Shown: positions 8,489-17,938, numbered from the stretch's first letter. The stretch: 64,000 nucleotides of DNA from Sphingomonas glaciei (GCF_023380025.1 NZ_CP097253.1:930001-994000), one strand, 5' to 3'. Translations and numbers: made by a program. Notes: a model not told the origin generated them from the sequence alone.

Positions 8489-11038
8489 GTGATCTTCTCC
8501 GGTAAAACGTCTGCAACTTTGTCGCAAAGCACTGACCAGCCTAATCAGAGTCCCAGTATCTCTATGCTGACGTCGTTTGACTGGTTGGATTTCCCGCTGG
8601 GGTCGCCCGATCGTTGGCCAAGTGCCTTGAAAGTAGCCTTGTCGCTCTGCGTCGACTCGAGTTTTCCCACGGCGATCTATTGCACACGCGAACTCCGCCT
8701 CATCTACAACGACGCCTGGGCCCCGATCGCCGGCGAGCGCCACCCTTGGGCATTCGGCCGTCCTGGCGCGGAAGTTTGGGCCGACATTTGGCCCGTCGTC
8801 GGGCCCCAATTCGACGAGGTCTGGCGAACCGGCGAGGGCTTTGCAACCTTCGATCAGATGCTCCCCATACGCCGTGGCGGGGAGGTGCAGGAAACCTACT
8901 GGAATTACAGCTTCACGCCAATCCGCGACGAGAACGGCGAAATCGTCGGCATTCTCAATCAGGGCAACGAAACGACCGCGCGTGTGATGGGCGAACGCGC
9001 CCAGTCATTCCGCCTCGACCTCGAGCAATCTCTCAGGACTCTCGACGACCCGGTCAGCGTGATGCGCGTGGCGGCGGAGCTGCTCGGCGCGACCTTAGGC
9101 GTTAGCCGGGCCGGCTATGGCGAGATCGACGCCGATGGCGAGATCATCCGTGTGTCGCGCGACTGGACGAGGTCCATGCCAAGCCTGGCCGGCGAAGCGC
9201 GCCTTCTCGATGGGTTTGGACAAACGATCGCGGAGGAACTGCGCGCCGGCCGCACCCTGGTGGTGAACGACAGCGCCTCGGATCCGCGCGTGGCGGGGGC
9301 CAACGTCGCCGACGCGTGGGCCAGCACCAACCTGCGAGCGATCATTGCGGTGCCCCTAATCAAAGAAGGGCGACTCGTTGCCTTCCTCTACGCGCACGAG
9401 AGCAAACCGCGGCAATGGAAAGCGACCGAGATCGCGCTGATGCAGGATGCGGCCGAGCGCACCTGGGCAGCCGTCGAACGCGCACGGGCCGAACAGGCTC
9501 TGCATGAGTTGAACGAGACCCTGGAGGCGCAGGTCGAAGCCCGGTCTGCCGAACGCGACCGGCTTTGGAACCTGTCGCAGGACATGCTCGCGCGGGCGGA
9601 CTTCACTGGCATGATGTCGGCCGTCAGCCCGGCCTGGACGCAGGTGCTCGGGTGGACCGAGGCCGAATTGCTCACTCAGGGCTACGCAAGCTTCATGCAT
9701 CCCGACGACATGCCGCCGACCCTTGCGGCGATCGAGGGGATGAGCGCGACCCGCCAGCCGGCGCGCTTCCAGAACCGGATCGCCACGTCCGACGGCGGAT
9801 GGAAGCCGATCGAGTGGACCGTCGCTCCCGAAGCCGACGGCCTGAACTTCATCGCCGTCGGTCGTGACCTCAGCGATGCCAAAAGAAAGGAGGCCGAGCT
9901 CGCTGCCGCGCAGGAGGCGTTGCGGCAAAGCCAGAAGATGGAGGCGATGGGCAGTCTGACCGGCGGCGTGGCGCACGATTTCAACAATCTCCTGACCCCG
10001 ATCATCGGCTCGCTCGACATGCTGGTGCGCAAGGGCATCGGCAGCGAACGCGAGCGCCGACTGATCGATGGTGCCCTCCAGTCGGCGGAGCGCGCCAAGA
10101 CTTTGGTGCAGCGCTTGCTCGCGTTTGCCCGGCGGCAACCGCTTCAATCGACTGCGGTGAATATCGGCACACTCGTCGGCGGCATGACGGATCTGATCGC
10201 CTCGACCGTCGGGCCGACCATCGACCTCGGCCTCGATCTGGACCCCGCGCTTCCCCACGCCATCGCCGATGCCAACCAGCTTGAGATGGCGCTGCTGAAC
10301 CTTGCGGTGAATGCGCGCGATGCCATGCCAAGGGGCGGGCAGCTCACCATCGCGGCGCGCAGCGAGCGCATCTCGGCCCGGCATCCGGCCGGACTCGGGC
10401 GGGGCGACTATGTCCGATTGAGCGTCAGCGACACGGGCGCGGGCATGGATGAAGAGACGCTGAGACGGGCGGTGGAGCCTTTCTTCTCGACCAAGGGCAT
10501 CGGGAAAGGGACGGGCCTTGGCCTTTCTATGGTGCACGGCCTTGCCGCGCAGCTCGGCGGCGGGCTGAGCATAGACAGCACTCCGAACAAGGGGACCGAT
10601 GTTACCCTCTGGCTTCCCCTTAGCACAGAGCCCGCGACAGGTCAGGCGCCGTCGTCGACACCGACGCAGACACCGCTGGTGCGGGGCACCGTGCTTCTAG
10701 TCGACGACGAGGATCTGGTGCGGATGAGCACGGCCGACATGCTCATCGACCTCGGATTCGACGTCGTCGAAGCAACCTCGGGCGATGAAGCGCTGAAGCT
10801 GCTCGAAACCGGGCAGGCCCCCGACCTTCTCGTTACCGATCACCTCATGCCGGGGCTCAGCGGCGCCGACCTTGCGAGCTTGGCTCGAGCGCGGATCCCC
10901 GGATTACCCGTGCTGATCGTCTCCGGATATGCGGAAGTCGACGGCATCTCGCCTGACCTCCCTCGACTGACGAAACCTTTCCGCAACGCTGATCTTGCGG
11001 CGCACTTGGCTGAGATCTTGCCGGTCACCGGTAAATGA
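8489..11038 (+). CDS. Hybrid histidine kinase (PAS-GAF-PAS-HisKA-HATPase-REC)
   Basis: This 849-residue hybrid kinase has no membrane segment. In order: a PAS-like N terminus (SFDWLDFPLGSPDRWP, then YNDAWAPI), ending about residue 170; a GAF domain about 185-335 (ASTNLRAIIAVPLIKEGRLV); a short coiled coil; a second PAS about 365-465 with FMHPDDMPP; HisKA with GSLTGGVAHDFNNLL and H496; HATPase_c with NLAVNARDAMPRGG and GTGLGLSMVHG; and a C-terminal receiver with LLVDDED and phospho-acceptor D784 in LLVTDHLMPG. This layout is common in sphingomonads and rhizobia, often as a light or redox sensor. The GTG at 8489 is used; ATG 8564 is an alternative. No cognate regulator is adjacent. Confidence 0.88.
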   Translation: MIFSGKTSATLSQSTDQPNQSPSISMLTSFDWLDFPLGSPDRWPSALKVALSLCVDSSFPTAIYCTRELRLIYNDAWAPIAGERHPWAFGRPGAEVWADIWPVVGPQFDEVWRTGEGFATFDQMLPIRRGGEVQETYWNYSFTPIRDENGEIVGILNQGNETTARVMGERAQSFRLDLEQSLRTLDDPVSVMRVAAELLGATLGVSRAGYGEIDADGEIIRVSRDWTRSMPSLAGEARLLDGFGQTIAEELRAGRTLVVNDSASDPRVAGANVADAWASTNLRAIIAVPLIKEGRLVAFLYAHESKPRQWKATEIALMQDAAERTWAAVERARAEQALHELNETLEAQVEARSAERDRLWNLSQDMLARADFTGMMSAVSPAWTQVLGWTEAELLTQGYASFMHPDDMPPTLAAIEGMSATRQPARFQNRIATSDGGWKPIEWTVAPEADGLNFIAVGRDLSDAKRKEAELAAAQEALRQSQKMEAMGSLTGGVAHDFNNLLTPIIGSLDMLVRKGIGSERERRLIDGALQSAERAKTLVQRLLAFARRQPLQSTAVNIGTLVGGMTDLIASTVGPTIDLGLDLDPALPHAIADANQLEMALLNLAVNARDAMPRGGQLTIAARSERISARHPAGLGRGDYVRLSVSDTGAGMDEETLRRAVEPFFSTKGIGKGTGLGLSMVHGLAAQLGGGLSIDSTPNKGTDVTLWLPLSTEPATGQAPSSTPTQTPLVRGTVLLVDDEDLVRMSTADMLIDLGFDVVEATSGDEALKLLETGQAPDLLVTDHLMPGLSGADLASLARARIPGLPVLIVSGYAEVDGISPDLPRLTKPFRNADLAAHLAEILPVTGK

Positions 11039-11039
11039 A

Positions 11040-11080
11040 ATGCGATCGGATGGAAGTGACAACATCATTTCTGATCGCAT
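11040..11080 (+). terminator. Inverted repeat after the hybrid kinase
   Basis: Eight-base perfect arms (ATGCGATC and GATCGCAT) are separated by 25 bases that contain a smaller nested GATG/CATC pair. A CACTTTT stretch follows. It may be a weak terminator of the kinase gene or an operator for the AraC-type gene downstream. Confidence 0.4.
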
Positions 11081-11197
11081 CACTTTTCGTTAGCAGTAGG
11101 TTATGTGTGCAACGGATTGCAGGCGCAGTAACCCCTTCGGACGTTGAGCCAGCGACTTACGACGCTTCTTAGGCTTTCCGTTCCGCGTTCCGAGGCA

Positions 11198-12202
11198 ATG
11201 ATGCAGGTCGACCCTTCGAGCACAATCCCCAGAGTAATCATCGAGTCGTCGCAGATCCCGGAGGCCGAGCAGTTTTCCTACTGGAGCGCCCATATTCGCT
11301 GTGCGCGATTGTCTCAGCCGGTGCCCGGATCATTCCACAGTAGCGGCAACATGTGGAACCTCGGCGCGCTGCAGATCATCCTGATGGAAGTGGACCCGTT
11401 TGTTGCCATCCGGGATCGCGAGCTCGTGAACGCCGTGGATGCCGACTTCATCCAGGTTGCCCAGCTGCTTGAAGGCACGATGACCTTCGAGACCGCCGGT
11501 GATGCGTGTAATCTGATGCCGCCTGCCTGCTTTGTCCGCGATGCCCGTCGAACGAGCGAGATTTCATCAACGCGCGCACGCCTGCTCATGCTGTATTTCT
11601 CGCGCGGCTTTCTTGAGGAGCGGACAGGATCGATCGACTTTCAAGGAGTATTGGCAGACGTTCCCGAATTGGCATTGTTGCGCGAAATGGCGTGCGATCT
11701 GATCCGCTTCTTTCCCCAGGCGAGGGAAGAAAGTGCCCCGCTTTACGCCGCCATCTTGCGTGACCTTACCGCTGCCGCGCTGGTGGCTGCCGGAGCGACC
11801 GACGTGTCCGCGCAGTCGCCATTGCTCGCTTCCGCCAAGGACTATGTCGCCACGCAACCGCCAGGGACGCTGACGGTATCGGGAATCACCGCCGCATTGG
11901 GCGTTTCGCGATCGGTCATCTACCGCTTGTTCGAGCGCGAAGGGGGGCTTCTCGCTTATGATCGAATGCGTCGACTTCGCGCGTTGCACAGGGCGATGTG
12001 CAATCCTCTCAATACCAGCACGCTTGCAGAACTCGCGCAGCGCTACGGTTTTCGCGACCAGGCATCGCTCCTTCGCAGCTTTCGCAAGGCTTTCGGCTAC
12101 CCGCCGAGCGAACTGCGCCGACGGCATCTTTCCAGGACCGCGCCGCCGATTAGCGCTTCGGCATCGGCGCAAATACAGCACGCCTTCGACAACATCGATT
12201 AG
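11198..12202 (+). CDS. AraC-family transcriptional regulator
   Basis: This is a 334-residue regulator when read from ATG 11198; a TTG at 11144 could give 18 more residues. The C terminus is a two-helix-turn-helix AraC DNA-binding domain: LTVSGITAALGVSRSVIYRL, then LAELAQRYGFRDQASLLRSF and RKAFGYPPSELRRRH. The N-terminal ~200 residues fit the AraC-binding-like cupin region (EAEQFSYWSAHIR), which binds the effector. It lies upstream of three PEPxxWA-CTERM genes on the same strand with a 257-bp gap, so it may control them, but no binding sites are identifiable. Effector unknown. Confidence 0.85.
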   Translation: MMQVDPSSTIPRVIIESSQIPEAEQFSYWSAHIRCARLSQPVPGSFHSSGNMWNLGALQIILMEVDPFVAIRDRELVNAVDADFIQVAQLLEGTMTFETAGDACNLMPPACFVRDARRTSEISSTRARLLMLYFSRGFLEERTGSIDFQGVLADVPELALLREMACDLIRFFPQAREESAPLYAAILRDLTAAALVAAGATDVSAQSPLLASAKDYVATQPPGTLTVSGITAALGVSRSVIYRLFEREGGLLAYDRMRRLRALHRAMCNPLNTSTLAELAQRYGFRDQASLLRSFRKAFGYPPSELRRRHLSRTAPPISASASAQIQHAFDNID

Positions 12203-12459
12203 CAACGGCCGACGCGCCGCGTTCAAGCCGCTGCTTGGCTACAATTTTTGGAGATGTTGGAGTCAGGCCGCCGAGTGTTTCGGTCTCGCTTCACTCGCGC
12301 GCGAGCTGCAGATCGAACCTGAAATCCCGCTCGATTAGGCACTGCGTCCCAACGCGCAATTGAGGTTTGCGGCTCTGATAAACCCTTATTAACGCGAACT
12401 TATCGACGGCGGATTTGCTCACTGGGGGCAAGACGGCTCGTCCTGTTGGGGGTAAGATC

Positions 12460-13512
12460 GTGATTCCAATCAAGCGCCTCGCGCCGCCCGCGCGCCTGCT
12501 GCCCGTCACCCTCGCTTGCGCGTTTGCCAGCGTTCCAGCGTCTGCCGCCGAGTTCGTGACAACGTACACCAGCACCAATGTCTTCGCCGGAAGCGCCATC
12601 CGCGCCAATCTTGCCATTACCGCAAGTGACACGCTGAACTCTCGTGGTGGATACGATATCCAGTCGATGTCCGGCAATGTGAATGGAACGTCGATTTCCG
12701 GTCTCGTCGTGAATCCGAGCCAGCCCGACACTGCGTCGCAAAGTATATTCACGTACGACAACATCTACTACGGCGGCGCTTACCCGTTCGACAGCACGGG
12801 CATCCTGTTCACCACGTCGGATGGTAAGCTTTATAACTTCTGGGCCAATACGAGTACCAGTTATCAGCTGAAATCCACGTCTGGTCTCAACAGCCAAACG
12901 ACGGTCGACAACTCCACCGGCTACATCGGCAGCACCCCGCCGGCAGCGGTGGTCCAGCCGGATCATCCGAGCGGATCAACCATCCTTACCTTCGAGGAAG
13001 TGCCGCCCTATTTCGAGAACCAGGTCTCGACCCAGGGTTACACGTTCACCAGCGCCGGAAACTGCTGCGCCTACGCCTGGTCCCAAGACCCGACGGCTCG
13101 GAACGGTTGGGAGTACCTCATGTACACCCGCCATGCTGAAACAATGCGAGCCGTCGACGGATCGCTTTTCTCGGTGTCGAGCTTCGACGCTGCCATCGGA
13201 GCCTATGCGAAGTATTCCGAGTACCTGCTGCTTCTTACGGGCCTCCGCGCCGATGGCTCAACGGTGACAACCAACATCAGCATCGGATCGTCGTACCAGT
13301 CTTTCACATTGAGCGGCTTCGACAATCTGAGCGCGCTGACATTCTCGCACCCCACCAACGATCCCGGCATGTATGTGAAGATCGACAATCTCGCCGTGTC
13401 CGCGGCCGTGCCCGAGCCATCGACCTGGGCCCTCTTGCTCCTCGGTTTCGGCCTGGTCGGCGGTTCGCTGCGCCGCCGGCGTCAGGGTTCCTTGATCCAG
13501 CAAGTCGGCTGA
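12460..13512 (+). CDS. PEPxxWA-CTERM sorting-domain secreted protein (350 aa)
   Basis: The GTG at 12460 follows a GGGGG ribosome site and opens a signal peptide (about 30 residues, ending ASVPASAAE). The body is Ser/Thr/Gly/Asn-rich and likely beta-structured. The C terminus carries the sorting tail VPEPSTWALLLLGFGLVGGS followed by RRRR: PEP motif, hydrophobic helix, basic end. Such tails are recognised by exosortase, which would anchor or release the protein at the envelope. A cysteine pair (GNCCAY) is present near residue 205. Function beyond export is unknown; related proteins are often linked to exopolysaccharide or biofilm. Confidence 0.8.
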   Translation: MIPIKRLAPPARLLPVTLACAFASVPASAAEFVTTYTSTNVFAGSAIRANLAITASDTLNSRGGYDIQSMSGNVNGTSISGLVVNPSQPDTASQSIFTYDNIYYGGAYPFDSTGILFTTSDGKLYNFWANTSTSYQLKSTSGLNSQTTVDNSTGYIGSTPPAAVVQPDHPSGSTILTFEEVPPYFENQVSTQGYTFTSAGNCCAYAWSQDPTARNGWEYLMYTRHAETMRAVDGSLFSVSSFDAAIGAYAKYSEYLLLLTGLRADGSTVTTNISIGSSYQSFTLSGFDNLSALTFSHPTNDPGMYVKIDNLAVSAAVPEPSTWALLLLGFGLVGGSLRRRRQGSLIQQVG

Positions 13513-13592
13513 CCGCTCCGATCAGAATGGGCCTTTCCAAGCTCCAGCCTGCTGTTCGATGAGCTCAAACATTGAAGAGGGAGTAACTGTAA

Positions 13593-14099
13593 ATGAAGTT
13601 CACTCTCGTACTAACGGCGATTGCCGCCGCCTCTTTCTCCTCCCCGGCCCTTGCCGATATTTGCGGGTTCAGCATCGCTGGTCTCGACACGGCAAGCTTC
13701 GAGCTTGATTGCTCTCCCACCAAGATAGATTTCTTCCGCGAAGGCCTGTTCATCATCAGAAGCGTGCCGATTACCCTGAACGGCGACGCCGGCACGGGCG
13801 AAGTGCTTTTCAACTCGGGCTCAACTTCCGGCGGCTTGGCCTTGAGCGTAGTCGGCGGTGGCGGAATCTCCTTTGCGGGTGACCCACTGTTCGCCGGCTA
13901 CGAAGGATCGCCGACGTTTGTGCCCGGGGATTACATCGGCACCGGTGAAGTCGGTGGTCCGACCATCTACAACATTTCGATCCGGAATGTGACCGCGGCG
14001 GTGCCCGAGCCCGCGACTTGGGCGATGATGCTTCTGGGCTTTGGCACAATTGGCGTCACGACCCGGCATCGTCGTCGGAGGCTTCGTTATCTTGGGTGA
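13593..14099 (+). CDS. PEPxxWA-CTERM sorting-domain secreted protein (168 aa)
   Basis: A small exported protein with an ATG at 13593 preceded by GAGGGAG. The signal peptide reads MKFTLVLTAIAAASFSSPAL and is cleaved near ADI. It ends with the sorting tail VPEPATWAMMLLGFGTIGV and a basic RHRRRRLRYLG end. The middle is Gly-rich and has a cysteine pair (residues about 24 and 43). It is 80 bp downstream of a larger paralogous-tail protein and probably shares its transcript. A hairpin with 7-bp arms at 14103-14119 follows. No enzymatic motif is visible. Confidence 0.8.
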   Translation: MKFTLVLTAIAAASFSSPALADICGFSIAGLDTASFELDCSPTKIDFFREGLFIIRSVPITLNGDAGTGEVLFNSGSTSGGLALSVVGGGGISFAGDPLFAGYEGSPTFVPGDYIGTGEVGGPTIYNISIRNVTAAVPEPATWAMMLLGFGTIGVTTRHRRRRLRYLG

Positions 14100-14179
14100 A
14101 ATGCGGAATTCCATTCCGCTGGCCCAAGTCCCGTTCATCGGTCCTCCGGCCAGGAGGCTAAGTCTCAAGGAGAGCTTCC

Positions 14180-14589
14180 ATGCGTAATCGAGTGCAACTT
14201 GCGGTGATGGCGATGGCACTGAGCGCCGCGACGCCTGCATGCGCGTCCGAGACGATCACCTACAACGTGGCCGGCCTCCTCAACGGGAGGTTCTCTCTGG
14301 AGGAAAGCAACGGCACCTATACCTTGAGTTCGGCCAATCTCAGTCTGGTGGGAGCATCGTTCACGACTGGGACCACCGGGTTCCAGATGACGTGGGCCAG
14401 ACGGCGTCGTCCTTGACGTTCACCTTGCCGTTCTCCCTCGACGTCAATCGGTCGTCTGTTGTTGCAGTAACCAGGCTCGAATCTGCTGTTCCTGAGCCAG
14501 CCACCTGGATGCTGATGCTTTTTGGGTTCGGCGCTGTTGGGTGCGGCATTCGTCGCAAGGACCTGCAAGCAGGCGTGACTTACACCTAG
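14180..14589 (+). pseudogene. Third PEPxxWA-CTERM protein, broken by a one-base deletion
   Basis: The N-terminal part starts at ATG 14180 after AAGGAGAG and encodes a signal peptide (VMAMALSAATPACASE) and a short beta-rich body up to GFQMTW. The frame then runs into RRRRP and a stop at 14416. The neighbouring frame continues as GQTASSLTFTLPFSLDVN and ends with the sorting tail VPEPATWMLMLFGFGAVGCG and a stop at 14589. One missing G in the GGG run at 14394-14396 restores MTWGQTASSL, so a single-base deletion explains it. It may be a real loss or a homopolymer sequencing error. Confidence 0.75.
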
Positions 14590-15319
14590 ACCGTCATTTT
14601 GACGCTTGCATGCGTTTGAACAAGCTTATTTGCTTCTGAATTGCAAAGAGACGTCCTCTTCAGGCGCGCTGCTGCCGCGACGTCGCGTCTGAAGCAATGT
14701 CCGCTTCTGCCCGTTGCGGGCCCAAAGCAGCCCTTCCGCTTTCCACCAATACCTGTCACCTACGTTCGTCAACGCCTCCCCTTCCCGCCGGACGACCATC
14801 ACCAGACCGACGCAGGATTACGAGCGATCGCCGGTGAACTGGCCAGAACCAAGTACTCTCACTGGCGATTTGAAGAGGAGGTGCGCTGTTGGGCTTCAAT
14901 CGACCCAGAAGGTCCGCAGTTGCACGATGCGTCCGGAAACGATCCCTAACCCTGGCGACTGGTGCCAGCATCTGAACTAATTGAAGGCCTAACCCTCGGT
15001 GGGCCTAGTCGTCCCCGAAATCTCCCTGCGCTGATGCTGGAGCGCAGATCATGGCCGGGTGCCGACAGGTCAGGCTTTTCCTGCCCGACCTCATCTTTTT
15101 CAATTTCGTTCGAATTGCCCAGGCCAGGCCGAGAGTTTCACCGCTGCTGAAAAGCAATTTGTATTAACGTCCTTGCTTGTGGTCTGTCGGGAACAGAGCC
15201 GCACAAAGTTGGAAATCTTCCGCCCCGAGTAGATCATGCTCGCCGGCGCTTAAGTATGCATTTCTAGTGGGGGGCAAACTCACTTTGCTAAAGGCAGCAA
15301 AGGCAAGCAGGCAGGCTCC
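14590..15319. other. Gene-free stretch, start of a degraded region
   Basis: No open frame here has a recognisable motif or ribosome site. It holds one copy of the dispersed GTCCGCTT / CCGCTTTCCACC motif (14695-14755). Together with the broken genes to 16431 it looks like eroded DNA between two functional blocks. Confidence 0.4.
14695..14755. repeat. Dispersed intergenic motif (copy 1)
   Basis: Contains AATGTCCGCTTCTGCCCGTT and, further on, CCCTTCCGCTTTCCACC. The same elements, in either orientation and degenerate, recur in other gene-free gaps of the window (33941-33980, 34398-34436, 25708-25740). Confidence 0.4.
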
Positions 15320-15676
15320 TTGTCGAAGAGCCTACTTCTCGGACCAAGCGGCGTGGTCGCTCTAGCAGGCGACATCCAGATCCGCGTCGACATCCACACT
15401 TGCCTCTATGGGGCCATTGCGGAGCAGTTCGGGATCTCTCGCGATGAGATTACGCCAAAGCTTAAGCCAAGCGAAGACCCGATCGGCGCCCTCGAAGTGG
15501 GCTGGGGAATGTGCCTGAAGAACTACGAGGGCAGGATGAAGGCGCTTCGCCCGCTCTAGTCCTTCTACCATCAACGTTCGAGCTACGCATCTGGCACGCT
15601 CAAGCTCACCATCAAGGAGACCAAAGCCTACCTCTACGAGCGCCTGATCAAACAGCTGGAAGAGGTCCTGGACTGA
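15320..15676 (+). pseudogene. Small gene of unknown family with an in-frame TAG
   Basis: From TTG 15320 the frame encodes VDIHTCLYGAIAEQFGISRD and then EITPKLKPSEDPIGALEVGW up to a TAG at 15557-15559. The same frame continues as SFYHQRSSYASGTLKLTIKE and LYERLIKQLEEVLD to the TGA at 15674-15676, which overlaps the next ATG. The helical sequence on both sides of the stop looks like protein. The IAEQFGISRDEITP part faintly recalls acyl carrier proteins, but the serine for phosphopantetheine is absent, so that is not claimed. Start uncertain. Confidence 0.4.
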
Positions 15677-16011
15677 TGCGCAGGCTCCTCCTCCTCCTCG
15701 CCAGCACCATGAGGGTCTTCTTCTCGTCGCCGGCCGCCGCGGACGTGTTGACTGCTGAAAACAAGGTTTCACTCTGCACGGCCGACTATCAGGGTCGCGT
15801 GGCCGTCGATCGGGACGAACTGGCCTATGCTATCGTCGGCATTGCCTCTGGCATCAACCGCTACCTTGATGGCGCGAATCCTGCTGGCCTTCGCAACGGC
15901 TCGATCGAGCGGAGATCGAAGAGCGGACTCTCGAGCGAACCCCTCTATGCCGTTCGGAACGCAGGCACGAAGTTACCGCCACAGCCAATCGCCCCTTCGG
16001 GCCCACCGTGA
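15676..16011 (+). CDS. Small exported protein of unknown function (111 aa), possibly degraded
   Basis: The ATG at 15676 overlaps the stop of the preceding reading frame (TGATG), which suggests translational coupling in an original operon. The N terminus reads MRRLLLLLASTMRVFFSSPA, like a signal peptide ending in AAADV. The next part (SLCTADYQGRVAVDRDELAY, then AIVGIASGINRYLDGANPAG) is plausible protein, while the last 40 residues look low-complexity and may be out of frame. I do not recognise the family. Confidence 0.4.
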   Translation: MRRLLLLLASTMRVFFSSPAAADVLTAENKVSLCTADYQGRVAVDRDELAYAIVGIASGINRYLDGANPAGLRNGSIERRSKSGLSSEPLYAVRNAGTKLPPQPIAPSGPP

Positions 16012-16110
16012 ATCTTTCCACCGACATGATCGCCGCAAGTGCCCAGAAGGCGATTGCCGACGAAGTAGCCGAGCTCTTCGAAATCACCTCTACCGCTTCA
16101 AAAAGAGCGG

Positions 16111-16431
16111 GTGACGTCACTTACCGATGAGCGGCGCGGTGGCTCGCTCGACGAGTATGTCTTCCCCAGCCGCGTTGACCGGCTGTCACACATGAGCACC
16201 CGGCAATACGCTCGTCTGGTCGACGAGTGGGTGACGGCAATTGGGCTCCGTCGAGAGGACTACGGCACCCATTCGCTTCGGCGCACGAAGGCAGCCCTTA
16301 TCTACAAGCAGACTGGCAACCTCCGAGCAGTACAGATTGTACTTGGCCACACCAAGATCGAGACGACGGTTCGATACCTTGGCGTCGAGGTCGAAGATGC
16401 TCTGGTGCTGGCCGAAGCGGCCGAGATCTGA
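16111..16431 (+). pseudogene. Tyrosine recombinase (integrase), C-terminal remnant
   Basis: The 106 residues contain the end of a phage-type integrase catalytic domain: THSLRRTKAALIYKQTGNLR with the second catalytic Arg, LGHTKIETTVRYLG with the conserved His and the tyrosine nucleophile, and VFPSR before it. The SAM-like domain and the first catalytic Arg, which should lie about 100 residues upstream, are missing; the upstream frames do not supply them. It is therefore an inactive tail, probably the relic of a mobile element whose body has been lost. No matching att repeats were found by eye. Confidence 0.75.
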
Positions 16432-16545
16432 GTGGAATGGTGGGCCGGTTCGCCAGCCCACCCATCCCGTGCTCCGAGCGTCCGCAGGTGGCCGAAAGCT
16501 GCAAGTCTTCTTCAGTGAAGAAAAAAGGCGATTGCCGCCGTTCAT

Positions 16546-17934
16546 TCAGATCAGCCGCAAAGTGCTCCAAGGACCCTGAATGGCAAGCGTTCGCCCAGGG
16601 CGGTAAACGTTGACGAACATAGTCCGACCGTCGGGCGCAAAGCAGACGCCGGCCAGTTCGGTGTCGGCGCGAAGCAGCGCCATCGTGTAGACCTTGCCCT
16701 CGTGGGTCACGCCACGGAGATGATTAGGCTTGCCGTCGGTACGGTCCTCGCAGACGATCAGGTGGCCGTTGGGCGCGACGGTGAGATTGTCGCCATAGTC
16801 GAACACGCTGGCATCCTCGCTTTCCAGAAAAAGCTGAAGGCGGCCGGAGCGCTCGACCTCGCCGGCATGACCCTCGAACGGCGAGGGAATGTAACGGAAT
16901 ATCTGGCCGAGCTTCTTGGCGCCGCCGGAGGTGCAGGTGAAGTAGAGTTCGTTGCTGCCGGCGTGGATGCCTTCGCCCCTTGCGAAGATCGCGGCGCCGG
17001 CGGCGCGGCCGCGCTTTCGGAGGTCATCGGCCGGGTTGTCGACCGCGTCGAGGTCGACCCATCGCACAGACGGAGCTGCACCAGAGGCGAAAATAATCCG
17101 GTCCCAGTTGCGCGTGTCCATGCCCGGCAGGCCGTCGATCGCCAGCGCTTGAAGACGGCCTCCGGCGGCCAGGTTACCGGGCTTGTCGGGGATGAAGCGG
17201 GTGAACAGGCCGTCGGCCATGTCCTCGGTCAGGTAGAAGATGCCGGTGCGCTTATCGACCGCTGCGGCCTCATGTCGGAAGCGACCCATGCCGGTCAGCG
17301 GTTTGGGATCGACCAGGCCGCGATGGTAGGCCGGCACTTCGAAGATCCACCCGTGCGAACGTTCGACATCGGGAGCTGCAAGCGTGGTCTCCTCGCACGT
17401 CAGCCAGCTCCCCCAGGGTGTATCGCCCCCGGCGCAGTTCACCGCAGTCCCGGCGAGGCTCAACCATTGAGCCTCGCGTTTCATGGTCCTGAGGTCGATG
17501 ACCACGGTCGAAGTGCCGCCGGGAAGCACACGGCCGTCCCACCCGCGACCGAACGCCGGGCCGTCCTTCAGCCGTTGCTCGAGCCGGGCGAGGCCGGCGC
17601 TCGGCCCCAATTCTTCGTCGCCGGGCTTGAGTTCATGGTTACGGACCAGCGCAATGCGGTTCGCGTCGAGGGCGAAGCAGCCCATGCCGTCGAACTTGTC
17701 GGGCGTGGCGAAGCCGTCGTCCATCGCCTCGCCGGCCGCGGACAGGATCGTGTAGGTGAACCCTTCGGGCAGATCGAACAGACCGGCAGGATCGCGCCGC
17801 AAGGGCCCATAGCCGGGCACTTCGTTGCGATAGGTCAGAACCTCGGATGCATGACTGGCCCGGACGCGCGACGCGCCACTAAAGGCGAGCGATGCGAGAC
17901 CGGTTGTTGTGAACGTGCGGCGATCGAGCTGCAT
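16546..17934 (-). CDS. PhoX-family secreted phosphatase, Tat-exported
   Basis: This 462-residue protein fits the PhoX (DUF839) family of calcium/iron-dependent alkaline phosphatases. The N terminus LDRRTFTTTGLASLAFSG is a twin-arginine signal, so the enzyme would be folded in the cytoplasm with its cofactors and exported. Family landmarks include ALVRNHELKPGDEE, GTAVNCAGGDTPWGSWLTCEE, GRFRHEAAAVDKRTGIFYLTEDM and HLIVCEDRTD. It is last in a minus-strand set after a TonB receptor and a phytase, with a 4-bp gap to the phytase. It would strip phosphate from the esters that those two genes acquire or release. Confidence 0.85.
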   Translation of the reverse strand: MQLDRRTFTTTGLASLAFSGASRVRASHASEVLTYRNEVPGYGPLRRDPAGLFDLPEGFTYTILSAAGEAMDDGFATPDKFDGMGCFALDANRIALVRNHELKPGDEELGPSAGLARLEQRLKDGPAFGRGWDGRVLPGGTSTVVIDLRTMKREAQWLSLAGTAVNCAGGDTPWGSWLTCEETTLAAPDVERSHGWIFEVPAYHRGLVDPKPLTGMGRFRHEAAAVDKRTGIFYLTEDMADGLFTRFIPDKPGNLAAGGRLQALAIDGLPGMDTRNWDRIIFASGAAPSVRWVDLDAVDNPADDLRKRGRAAGAAIFARGEGIHAGSNELYFTCTSGGAKKLGQIFRYIPSPFEGHAGEVERSGRLQLFLESEDASVFDYGDNLTVAPNGHLIVCEDRTDGKPNHLRGVTHEGKVYTMALLRADTELAGVCFAPDGRTMFVNVYRPGRTLAIQGPWSTLRLI

Positions 17935-17938
17935 GGCC

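Noticed and set aside
14641..14949. 102-residue plus-strand frame in the degraded region
   Set aside because: Basic and Cys/Pro-rich with no ribosome site; probably chance.
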